18,301 nucleotides of DNA from Gemmatimonas sp. (GTDB taxonomy: Bacteria; Gemmatimonadota; Gemmatimonadetes; Gemmatimonadales; Gemmatimonadaceae), in assembly GCF_031426495.1 (NCBI RefSeq), contig NZ_JANPLK010000005.1:1-18301 (forward strand), read 5' to 3'. This document shows, piece after piece, positions 1-6,401 of this stretch (positions within the stretch are counted from its first letter, which is position 1; the number at the start of each line of letters is the position of its first letter). The notes under the pieces are model-generated. The model searched no databases. It had not been told where the DNA came from and was given only the letters and a program-made list of their open reading frames with translations. The position numbers were made by a program, and so were the translations under genes.

Positions 1-266
1 AACCGCGCGAGACACTCGCCTCCGGCCTCGCGCGCTGGGTCTTTTGGTTTCTGGCCAACGTTGGGTGGTGGCAACTTTTGGGGGTCGTGTTTCATGGGGT
101 CAGGACTTCATGGGGTCTGTGTCGTTTAACGTAATTTTACAACGACTCTGACCCCTTGAAGTCCTGACCCCTTGAAACTCGACCGCCTATCGTTGCCACC
201 ACGCATCGTTGGCCAGAAACCAATCGACCGTGCGCGCGAGGCCGGAGGCGAGTGTCTCGCGCGGTT
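1..266. repeat. Large indel-free inverted repeat (126-bp arms, 14-nt loop)
   Basis: Bases 1-126 and 141-266 are inverted copies of each other with no gap, pairing i with 267-i. I count 15 mismatches in 126 positions. The outermost 35 bp and several inner blocks match exactly. The right arm contains the last 25 sense codons and the stop of rfbB plus the following REP-like sequence. The left arm therefore encodes, on the plus strand, a corrupted copy of the RfbB C-terminus (RETLASGLAR is kept, then it diverges and reads through the stop position). At every mismatch the left arm carries T or G: ten A-to-T, three C-to-G and two G-to-T changes relative to the right arm. A fold-back or assembly artefact at a contig end seems more likely than a true duplication, but the sequence alone cannot settle this. 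Confidence 0.85.
96..171. repeat. REP-like palindrome downstream of rfbB
   Basis: This is the central part of the larger inverted repeat. It contains two GGGGTC boxes per arm, separated by AGGACTTCA/T, around a core stem GTCGTT/AACGAC at 121-126 and 141-146. With a 4-nt bulge (TAAC) the core stem extends through GTAA/TTAC. GGGGTCAGAGTCGTTG-type palindromes resemble REP elements mobilised by IS200-like (REP-associated) tyrosine transposases; that is my recollection of the family and no such transposase is in the window. The element lies 15 bp past the rfbB stop codon and could also end that transcript. Confidence 0.5.
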
Positions 267-1245
267 CGAAGCCAAGGCGCGCGGCGATACGCGACGGGTC
301 GACCGCATACCGGCGGTCGTGCCCGGGGCGATCGTCGACGAAGGCGATCAGTGACGCACAATCGATGCCGCGAGCGGCCGGGCATTTCGTGAATCGTGTG
401 GCCAGTGCTGCATCATGCGCGAACCGTTCGTCGAGCAGCGCGCACAGGTGGTGCACGATACTGAGGTTCCGGTGTTCGGCGCGACCACCGACGTTATACG
501 TGATGCTCTCGTGAGGGCCGTGAAGGATCAGGTCGATCGCGGCGCAATGATCCTCCACATACATCCAGTCGCGGATCTGCTGTCCATCGCCGTACACGGG
601 AATGCGTTTGCCCTGCAGCGCATTGACGATCGCGAGGGGAATCAACTTCTCGGGAAAATGATATGGCCCGTAGTTGTTCGACGCGTGGCTGATTGACGCG
701 GTCATGCCGTAGGTGTGCGCGTATGCGCGCACGAAATGATCGGCGCTTGCCTTGCTCGCCGCGTACGGCGAATTCGGGGCAACGCGAGTCGTCTCCGAAA
801 ACGGCGGATCACCCACGTCGAGCGACCCGTAGACCTCATCGGTCGAGACGTGATGGAAGCGTGCGCCGGCGCGCCAGGCACCATGCTCGAACCAGACGCG
901 CCGGCAGGCTTCGAGCAGCGCCTGTGTGCCGAGGACGTTGGTCCGTACGAAGGCCGACGGATCGGTGATAGACCGGTCGACGTGCGTTTCTGCGGCGCAG
1001 TGAACGACCGTGTCGACGTGATGTTCGCGGAGCAGTGCCTCGACCAGCGGCAGGTCGTTGATATCACCATGCGCGAAGTGCACACGCCCGCCGTCGATCA
1101 GTGTTCGCAGCGTGGCAAGATTTCCGGCGTAGGTGAGCGCGTCGAGCACAATCACCACGTCGGCGGGATACCGCGCGCACCAGTAGTGCACGAAGTTCCC
1201 GCCGATGAAACCGGCGCCTCCTGAAATCAGGAGGCTGCGCGACAC
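187..1245 (-). CDS. rfbB: dTDP-glucose 4,6-dehydratase
   Basis: The 352-residue product matches the usual RfbB/RmlB length. The enzyme converts dTDP-glucose to dTDP-4-keto-6-deoxyglucose in the cytoplasm, the second step toward dTDP-rhamnose and related surface sugars. Visible features are the NAD-binding GGAGFIG at residues 9-15, HCAAETHVDRS near 82-92, the catalytic STDEVYG at 134-140, the YAASK motif (Tyr161, Lys165), and NNYGPYHFPEKLIPL from about 190. I chose the GTG at 1245 because GGAGGAG lies 8 nt upstream and the Rossmann motif starts at once; a longer open frame to 1464 only overlaps the neighbouring gene. It is the last gene of a four-gene minus-strand run, 22 nt after the DUF6526 gene. 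No rfbA, rfbC or rfbD is in view. The C-terminal codons lie in the inverted repeat at the window edge. Confidence 0.93.
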   Translation of the reverse strand: MSRSLLISGGAGFIGGNFVHYWCARYPADVVIVLDALTYAGNLATLRTLIDGGRVHFAHGDINDLPLVEALLREHHVDTVVHCAAETHVDRSITDPSAFVRTNVLGTQALLEACRRVWFEHGAWRAGARFHHVSTDEVYGSLDVGDPPFSETTRVAPNSPYAASKASADHFVRAYAHTYGMTASISHASNNYGPYHFPEKLIPLAIVNALQGKRIPVYGDGQQIRDWMYVEDHCAAIDLILHGPHESITYNVGGRAEHRNLSIVHHLCALLDERFAHDAALATRFTKCPAARGIDCASLIAFVDDRPGHDRRYAVDPSRIAARLGFEPRETLASGLARTVDWFLANDAWWQR

Positions 1246-1267
1246 GCTGTCCGCTCCTCCGCGCAAC

Positions 1268-1708
1268 TCACACGCGGAAGGTGTCTGGGCGCCAGGTCTT
1301 GATCTGGCTCTTGATCTCCTTGCCCTTGAGCGCCGGATTCTTGAGCACCATGTCGACCATGGAGGCCAGTTCGGCGTCGCTCGCGAAGCGCAGCGCGATG
1401 TAGTGGCGCGGCGAGAAGGTGGCCTGCGCACGGGCGGCGAGATCAGCCGGCAGCAGGCGCGCATAGCGGAGCTGCTCTTCGAGGCGGATCAGGCGATCCT
1501 GAGCGCGGAGCGGCGAGAGGCGTGACACCGTGACCGCCCCGAACAGCGCGAGCGCACCGATCAGCAGGTAGTGCGTCTCGAGGTCCCGGATCGTCATCGC
1601 CCGCCACACGCTCCAGATCAGGAAGATCAGCGAGAGCGGAGCGGTGAAGAAATGGTACATGGGCATGAACTGCCCGTGATTCGCGAAGTTCTGAGTTTTG
1701 TCAGCCAT
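1268..1708 (-). CDS. DUF6526 family small membrane protein
   Basis: The 146-residue product has two predicted membrane helices (about residues 19-37 and 46-64). A basic, amphipathic cytoplasmic tail follows, containing RLEEQLRYARLLP, LRFASDAEL and a closing KTWRPDTFRV. The opening MADKTQNFANHGQF and these tail motifs match my memory of the DUF6526 family, which has no established function. Its ATG overlaps the stop of the upstream kinase gene (ATGGCTGA), so translation is probably coupled; I see no separate Shine-Dalgarno. The family call is recollection, while the topology is read from the sequence. Confidence 0.8.
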   Translation of the reverse strand: MADKTQNFANHGQFMPMYHFFTAPLSLIFLIWSVWRAMTIRDLETHYLLIGALALFGAVTVSRLSPLRAQDRLIRLEEQLRYARLLPADLAARAQATFSPRHYIALRFASDAELASMVDMVLKNPALKGKEIKSQIKTWRPDTFRV

Positions 1709-2276
1709 GTCGGTGCGTGTCGATGAAGGAGTCGATAAGTGCGGTGGCCGTGGCCAGTCGTTCGTCCCACGTGCCTTGCACAACGGTAACCGGCGCGTCG
1801 AATCGCGCCAGCGTTGTGCGGAAAAGCGCCTGAACCTCATCGCGTTGCACCTCGCGGTCGCGGATGCCGTCGGCGATCCATGGCACGTCGATGCCGAGCA
1901 GCAGGTAGTGCGTGGGGCGGCGCGCGAGAGCCGCCTGTTCGATGAACTCGGGACAGCGGCCGAAGTAGTGGTGGCAGTACACGACGGTGCTGACCAAGTC
2001 GGTGTCCTGCAGCAGCAAGTGGTCGCCGCGGGCGACAGCAGCGGCGATGTGGGCGTCTTCGCGGGCCATCTGCCCGTTGGCAATGGGGCCATGATCGCGG
2101 AAATCGAGTGGCGCGCCCTTGGCGGCGGCATAGTCGCGTACGAATTCGGCGACGCACGTGACGCCGTAGCGCGCGGCCAACTGTATGCCGAGGGTCGTTT
2201 TGCCGACGGACTCCGACCCGGTCAAGACGATGCGGGTAAGCTGGCGAGTCGTGTCCGCGCCGCCGATCGATGCCAT
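1701..2276 (-). CDS. NadR-type ribosylnicotinamide kinase-like P-loop ATPase (AAA_28)
   Basis: The 191-residue protein resembles the C-terminal kinase domain of NadR, which phosphorylates nicotinamide riboside to NMN. The Walker A is GSESVGKT at residues 20-27. Family features follow: VAEFVRDYA, QDTDLVSTVVYCHHYFG and VPWIADGIRD, the last being the typical NRK 'DVPWxxDGxR' segment. The nucleotidyltransferase and HTH domains of full NadR are absent. The ATG at 2276 lies 55 nt inside the end of pnuC, and no later start precedes the P-loop, so the two genes overlap and are probably coupled. PnuC carriers need a kinase to trap their substrate, which fits. Because a TPP riboswitch controls the divergent receptor gene, thiamin as the real substrate cannot be excluded. 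Confidence 0.82.
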   Translation of the reverse strand: MASIGGADTTRQLTRIVLTGSESVGKTTLGIQLAARYGVTCVAEFVRDYAAAKGAPLDFRDHGPIANGQMAREDAHIAAAVARGDHLLLQDTDLVSTVVYCHHYFGRCPEFIEQAALARRPTHYLLLGIDVPWIADGIRDREVQRDEVQALFRTTLARFDAPVTVVQGTWDERLATATALIDSFIDTHRHG

Positions 2277-2869
2277 TGCACGTAGCCGATGATGGCGAGC
2301 ACCAGAAACACGGCATACAGAATCGCCGTGAGCGGGAGCTGCCGGTTGATGAACAGGCCAACGTAGACCACGTCGACGGCGATCCAGAGCAGCCAGTTCT
2401 CGAGGAGTTTACGCGTCATCATGTACTGCGCGACTAGGCTGATCGACACGAGCGCCGCATCGAGCCATGGCAGCGCGGCGCCGGGCAGCCGTTGCGTGAC
2501 GGTGGCCAGTGACACCCACGCCACGAGCCCGATGGCGGCCATGATCATGGCGGTGCGACGCGTCGTGCGCGTGACGACGACCGCTGCATGGCGCGGTCCA
2601 CCGCGCAACCAGTGCCACCAGCCGTACAACGACAATACCAGATACACCACCTGCAGGCCGGTGTCAGAATAGAGACCGGTGCGGGCGAACACCACCATGT
2701 AGAACCCGGCATTGAGCACGCCGAGTGGCCAGCTCCAGATGTTCTCGCGCGTGACGAGCCACACGTTGAGTACACCCGTGATGAAGCCGAGGAGCTCCGC
2801 GCAGGAGCTTCCGTGCGCGACGAGCCAGGCGCAGGGCTCGGACAGGAGTTGGAACTCCGTACTGGTCAT
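2222..2869 (-). CDS. pnuC: PnuC/PnuT-family vitamin permease
   Basis: The 215-residue inner-membrane protein has about seven hydrophobic segments. The PnuC signatures are NVWLVTRENIWSWPLGVLNA at residues 35-54, YLVLSLYGWWHWLRGG at 76-91 and LENWLLWIAVDVVYVGLF near 156-173. PnuC proteins facilitate diffusion of nicotinamide riboside; paralogues called PnuT carry thiamin and are recognised mainly by genomic or riboswitch context. I chose ATG at 2869; an in-frame TTG nine nt upstream (2878) is possible, and neither has a strong ribosome site. It heads the minus-strand run and is divergent from the TPP-riboswitch-controlled TonB receptor. Substrate is therefore open: nicotinamide riboside from the adjacent kinase, thiamin from the riboswitch next door. 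Confidence 0.88.
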   Translation of the reverse strand: MTSTEFQLLSEPCAWLVAHGSSCAELLGFITGVLNVWLVTRENIWSWPLGVLNAGFYMVVFARTGLYSDTGLQVVYLVLSLYGWWHWLRGGPRHAAVVVTRTTRRTAMIMAAIGLVAWVSLATVTQRLPGAALPWLDAALVSISLVAQYMMTRKLLENWLLWIAVDVVYVGLFINRQLPLTAILYAVFLVLAIIGYVQWHRSAARTRLASLPASS

Positions 2870-2902
2870 GAACGCCAAAGCTAATTAGGGTTCACCGCAC
2901 AT

Positions 2903-2985
2903 GACCGGGGTGCCGGCGCCGCCAGTGCGCGTTGGCTGAGAGAGTCCCGTAGAACCTGATCCGGCTCGTACCGGCGTAGGGAGTC
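2903..2985 (+). promoter_or_regulatory. TPP (thiamin pyrophosphate) riboswitch
   Basis: All conserved TPP-aptamer blocks are present in order: CGGGGTGCC (2906-2914), GGCTGAGAG (2934-2942), TAGAACCTGATC (2950-2961), a short ccgg-containing stem at 2961-2974, and CGTAGGGAG (2975-2983). GAC at 2903-2905 can pair with GTC at 2983-2985 to close the P1 stem. Only six bases separate the aptamer end from the receptor ATG at 2992. There is thus no room for a terminator, and the purine-rich AGGGAG inside the aptamer is the only plausible Shine-Dalgarno (8 nt spacing). Control is therefore most likely translational, with TPP binding locking the ribosome site away. Confidence 0.92.
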
Positions 2986-2991
2986 CAATCG

Positions 2992-5082
2992 ATGTATCCG
3001 CACGCAATCGCGCGCCCATGGCGCACGCGGCGACTTTGTGTCGCCACCCTCATGACTGTTGCCGCCGCCACGCTCAGCGCACAGTCCCGTCCCGACAGCG
3101 CCAAAGTAGCGGCCACGGCCGACTCGGTGCGTCGCATCGAAGGCGTACTCGTCCGCGCCATCCGTGCCAACGAGCAGGCGCCGATCTCGCAAACCACCAT
3201 CGGTCGGGCCGCGATCACGCAGCGGCACTTCGGGCAGGACGTTCCGATGCTGCTCATGAATGCCGCGCCCTCGATGACGTCGCACACCGAAACCGGCACC
3301 AACTGGGGTTACAGCTACCTGCGGCTGCGCGGCATCGACCAGACGCGCATCAATATTACGCTGGATGGTGTGCCGTTGAACGACATGGAAGATCAGGTGC
3401 TGTACTTCGCGAACCTGGCCGATCTGATGTCGAACGTCCAGTCGGTACAGGTGCAGCGCGGTGTGGGCACGAGCACCGCCGGCACGGCGTCGTTCGCCGG
3501 CAGTGTGAATTTCGAGACGATGCCCGTGGCGCGCGCCGATGCCGGTGGGGACGTACAGCTGCAGATGGGATCGTTCGGTGCTCAGCGCGTGAGCGCGTCG
3601 TTCAACTCGGGGCTCACCGCCAGCAAATTCGCCGTGTACGGTCGGGCCAGTGCGCTGCGCACGAACGGCTACCGCGATCATAGCGGCGTCATGGGACGCT
3701 CGGCCTTCGTGGGCGCCGGCTGGTTCGGCGCGCGCGACGTGGTGAAGTTGACCACGCTGGTAGGACTGCTGGCCGATACGCTCTCGTATACCGGCGCCAC
3801 GCTCGAGCAGCTCGCCACGAACCGCCGCTACAATCCGCTGCAGCCCGACGAACGCGACAAGTTCGGTCAGCAGATGGTGTCGCTGGCGTACACACGCGCA
3901 CTGCAGAACGGCGGCTCGGTGAGCACCACGGTGTATCGCAACTCCGCGAGCGGCAACTACGACTACATCGAGCTGCCCGATCGCTACCGCTTCAACCTGG
4001 CGCACACGTGGTACGGTGTCACGAGCGCGTACAACGTGGAACGTGGTGCGCTGCGGGTGAACGCGGGTCTCAACGCGAATACCTATCAGCGCGCGCACCG
4101 TGGCTATGTCCAGCCTTCCACCACACTGTACGACAACACCGGGCACAAGCAGGATGCCAGCGCCTTCGCCAAGCTGTCGCTCGACGCCGGTAAGGCCCGC
4201 TGGTTTGCCGACCTGCAGGGACGCTACGCCACGTTCCGCTACGAGCCCGACGCCAACGCCGGTATCGACGAGCGTCGCATCGATTGGATGTTCTTCAATC
4301 CGAAGGCGGGCGTCACGTACCAGGTGGCCACGGGTCTTGCCACGTACGCGTCGTACGGCATCACGAGCCGCGAGCCCGCCCGCAATGATTTGTTCGCCGG
4401 CGACGATGATTTGAACAGCGGCAATGTGGCCGACTACGGCGACTTCACGCGCGTGAAGCCGGAGTCGGTGCGTGACGCCGAGCTGGGCATCACGTGGTCG
4501 CGGGCCACGATGGACGTGTCGGCCAATCTGTACAGCATGGATTTCCGCAACGACATCGCGCGTATCGGGGCACCTACGGCGTCGGGTTCGATTCTGCGTC
4601 GGAACGTGGGCAACAGCTACCGCCGTGGCATCGAGGTGGATGCGGCGTATCGCGGAATCTCGCGCGTGGTGCTGGCCGGCAACGCCACGTGGAGTCAGAA
4701 CCGCATCGCGCAGTTCACCGACTCGTCGCGGGGCGCTCCGGTGGTGCGGCGCAACGTGACGCCGCTGCTCACGCCGGCGTTCCTCTCGTCGCATCGCATT
4801 GAAGTATCGCCGACGAACCGATTCATGGTGAGCGTTGAGGGTCGCTATCAGTCGAAGGCGTTCCTGGACAACACCAGCAGTGCGGACCGTGTGCTGCCCG
4901 ACTACTACACCGTCGATGCCTCGGCGCGGGCCACACTCGGTCGTTACGCACTCACGCTGCGAGGCGCGAATCTGGGTGATACGCAGAAGTTCGCGAGCGG
5001 TGCCGTGTCGGGGTCGGGGCGCGTGCGCTACTTCGTGCTACCGGCGCGCGCGGTGTTTGCGACGGTGAGTGCGGAGTTTTGA
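2992..5082 (+). CDS. TonB-dependent outer-membrane receptor, TPP-riboswitch controlled (putative thiamin receptor)
   Basis: The 696-residue product is the usual size for a TonB-dependent receptor. Residues 1-31 form a signal peptide (arginine-rich start, hydrophobic LCVATLMTVAAATLSA, cleavage near SAQ). The plug domain covers about residues 60-185, with LRLRGIDQTRINITLDGVPLN and a VQRGVGTSTAGTASFAGSVNF segment. The rest is a beta-barrel rich in alternating aromatic strands and ends in phenylalanine (VSAEF). The upstream TPP riboswitch strongly suggests thiamin or a thiamin phosphate as substrate, as in the thiamin-regulated receptors of Bacteroidetes; this is inference. I see no obvious N-terminal TonB box and no CarboxypepD_reg-like domain. 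The ATG at 2992 is fixed by the riboswitch-embedded ribosome site. Confidence 0.93.
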   Translation: MYPHAIARPWRTRRLCVATLMTVAAATLSAQSRPDSAKVAATADSVRRIEGVLVRAIRANEQAPISQTTIGRAAITQRHFGQDVPMLLMNAAPSMTSHTETGTNWGYSYLRLRGIDQTRINITLDGVPLNDMEDQVLYFANLADLMSNVQSVQVQRGVGTSTAGTASFAGSVNFETMPVARADAGGDVQLQMGSFGAQRVSASFNSGLTASKFAVYGRASALRTNGYRDHSGVMGRSAFVGAGWFGARDVVKLTTLVGLLADTLSYTGATLEQLATNRRYNPLQPDERDKFGQQMVSLAYTRALQNGGSVSTTVYRNSASGNYDYIELPDRYRFNLAHTWYGVTSAYNVERGALRVNAGLNANTYQRAHRGYVQPSTTLYDNTGHKQDASAFAKLSLDAGKARWFADLQGRYATFRYEPDANAGIDERRIDWMFFNPKAGVTYQVATGLATYASYGITSREPARNDLFAGDDDLNSGNVADYGDFTRVKPESVRDAELGITWSRATMDVSANLYSMDFRNDIARIGAPTASGSILRRNVGNSYRRGIEVDAAYRGISRVVLAGNATWSQNRIAQFTDSSRGAPVVRRNVTPLLTPAFLSSHRIEVSPTNRFMVSVEGRYQSKAFLDNTSSADRVLPDYYTVDASARATLGRYALTLRGANLGDTQKFASGAVSGSGRVRYFVLPARAVFATVSAEF

Positions 5083-5130
5083 GCTGGGTGGTGTGCTGAC
5101 GGCGGGTTCTGTTTGAACGGATAAACTCTT

Positions 5131-5232
5131 GGTTCACGCGAAGGGCGCGAAGATCGGGAAGGGCGCGAAGAACAGCAAAAGAAACAATGTTGTTGCTGTT
5201 CTTCGCGTATCTTCGCGATCTTCGCGTGAACC
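5131..5232. repeat. Long palindrome with 9-bp CGCGAAG subrepeats, copy 1
   Basis: The element begins GGTTCACGCGAAG and ends with the complement CTTCGCGTGAACC. Each arm is about 48 bp and is built from 9-bp units of the type CGCGAAGRN, ending in GAACAGCAA next to a short A/T-rich loop. A second copy lies at 8704-8824, and both are preceded at the same distance by TGAACGGATA. It sits between the converging ends of the TonB receptor and fasciclin genes, 48 bp after one stop and 34 bp before the other. A very stable transcript hairpin would form on either strand, so it may end both transcripts. Together with its flanks it accounts for the whole intergenic stretch 5083-5266. Confidence 0.88.
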
Positions 5233-5266
5233 GAAGAACTTTCGACCGCCAGCACGATACCAGCCG

Positions 5267-6130
5267 TTACCGCGCCCCCATCTGCCGAGCTGAATCCAAA
5301 GCGCGCCGCAGCGCAACGGCCCGCTCTCGTGGCGTGCCGCGTGACTCACGCAGGGCCGCGCGCAGGCCTCGCTTCGCCTCGTCGGGCACGTCACGGTCGT
5401 TGAACGCCAGCAAGGCACTGGCCACGACTTCGTAGATGGCGACCGTCGACGCCGGCTGGCCGTCGTTGTAGAGCGGCGCACCACGATCAATCGCATAGTC
5501 GATCAGAGACGTTGGGCTGCCACTGGCGCTGACACCGGCGGGTTCGCTCGCGCGGGCATCGGGCGGGAGCAGCACGCGATCGATCACGTGGATGACACCA
5601 TTGCTGGCCGGGATATCGGCGATACGGACCGTGGCGTCATTGATGCGCAACTCGCCGTTCACGTCGGAGATGCGCACATCGAGATCGGCCACCGTTTCAG
5701 CGGTACGCACCGTACGCGCCTGCGCTGCCGTGACGCGGCCGGCGATCACGTGATACGTGAGGATCGTGCGCAGCTTCTCGCGATTCTCCGGCTTGAGCAG
5801 CTCGGCGACGGTGCCGTTGGGGAGACGCTTGAAGGCCTCGTCGGTGGGCGCGAAGAGCGTGAACGGTCCGCGGCCGAGCAGCGTCTGCGTAAGGCCGGCG
5901 GCGTCGACGGCGGCCAACAGCGTGGTGAATTGACCGGCGGTTTTGGCGACCTGCGGAATACTTGGCGAAGCGGTCGCCGTTGTGCCGTTTCGCGATGGGT
6001 GTTGGGCGCCGGCCGTGGGGGCGAGCAGCTGCATGGACGCAATGCTGAGTGTCGCGGTCACCAGAGCGCCCTGCATGTACAGGCGGGCCGAATTGGTAGC
6101 GTCGATGAAGAAAGAACTGCGATGGTGCAT
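5267..6130 (-). CDS. Secreted fasciclin-domain (FAS1) protein
   Basis: The 287-residue product begins with a long signal peptide (hydrophobic core about residues 20-41, ending in GAQ near 43). It then has a single FAS1 domain at about residues 60-190. FAS1 hallmarks are FTLFAPTDEAFKRLP at 90-104, LTYHVIAGR at 124-132 and NGVIHVIDRVLLPP at 177-190. FAS1 proteins act in adhesion or the envelope. The last 90 residues form an extra alpha-helical, Arg/Ala-rich region I do not recognise. The ATG at 6130 has GGAG six nt upstream. A SigK-like promoter motif lies about 50 bp upstream, and the sigma/anti-sigma pair is nearby, as with the mycobacterial MPT70/MPT83 genes. Regulation by that sigma factor is inference. 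Confidence 0.9.
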   Translation of the reverse strand: MHHRSSFFIDATNSARLYMQGALVTATLSIASMQLLAPTAGAQHPSRNGTTATASPSIPQVAKTAGQFTTLLAAVDAAGLTQTLLGRGPFTLFAPTDEAFKRLPNGTVAELLKPENREKLRTILTYHVIAGRVTAAQARTVRTAETVADLDVRISDVNGELRINDATVRIADIPASNGVIHVIDRVLLPPDARASEPAGVSASGSPTSLIDYAIDRGAPLYNDGQPASTVAIYEVVASALLAFNDRDVPDEAKRGLRAALRESRGTPRERAVALRRALDSARQMGAR

Positions 6131-6179
6131 AAAGCGCTCCGAGGGTCGTGAGAGTGGGACGGCGTTGCTATGCCATGCC

Positions 6180-6207
6180 ATTCGTTGGATGTGCGGGCGT
6201 TGGATGC
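6180..6207 (-). promoter_or_regulatory. Candidate SigK-like ECF promoter of the fasciclin gene
   Basis: On the minus strand, GCATCC (6202-6207) is followed after 16 bp by ACGAAT (6180-6185). This closely resembles the published mycobacterial SigK pattern CCATCC-N16/17-CCGAAT. The predicted transcript start would leave a leader of roughly 40 nt before the ATG at 6130. CATCCAACG occurs twice in direct orientation, 16 bp apart (6199-6207 and 6183-6191), which could also be a regulator site. Confidence 0.55.
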
Positions 6208-6401
6208 ACAGCGGTGAGGCTGCACGGCCACGGATTGTGTGGCCCCGACGCGTCATGTGCGCTTCGAACCCTTATGGATGAGTCCGCTATGTTCAATGAA
6301 ATCAATGGCTTTGCTGAGTGGCGCGTTCGGCATCCACCTTGCACTTACCGAGCTCATCTGCAGATACGCAGAACCCGCCCTCTCTCATTACCGGATTTGC
6401 A

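Noticed and set aside
1..126. Second, divergent rfbB gene entering from the left
   Set aside because: The similarity continues past the stop codon into the REP-like sequence with no indels, and all differences are skewed to T/G, so it is a mirror of the right arm and not an independent paralogue.
1246..1464. N-terminal extension of rfbB to 1464
   Set aside because: The extra 73 codons overlap the DUF6526 gene, while the GTG at 1245 has a strong ribosome site and places the Rossmann motif at the N-terminus.
2881..4794. 637-codon open frame on the minus strand opposite the TonB receptor
   Set aside because: It is rich in His/Arg/Val with no domain or ribosome site and lies antisense to a clearly recognised receptor; a GC-rich shadow frame.
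5131..5232. CRISPR-like array from repeated CGCGAAG units
   Set aside because: Units are 9 bp with no spacers and are arranged as a palindrome; no cas genes are in the window.
6331..6360. SigK-like promoter for the PEP-CTERM gene
   Set aside because: CATCC is present at 6331 but there is no CGAA at 16-17 bp spacing; the best nearby CCGAG is too close.
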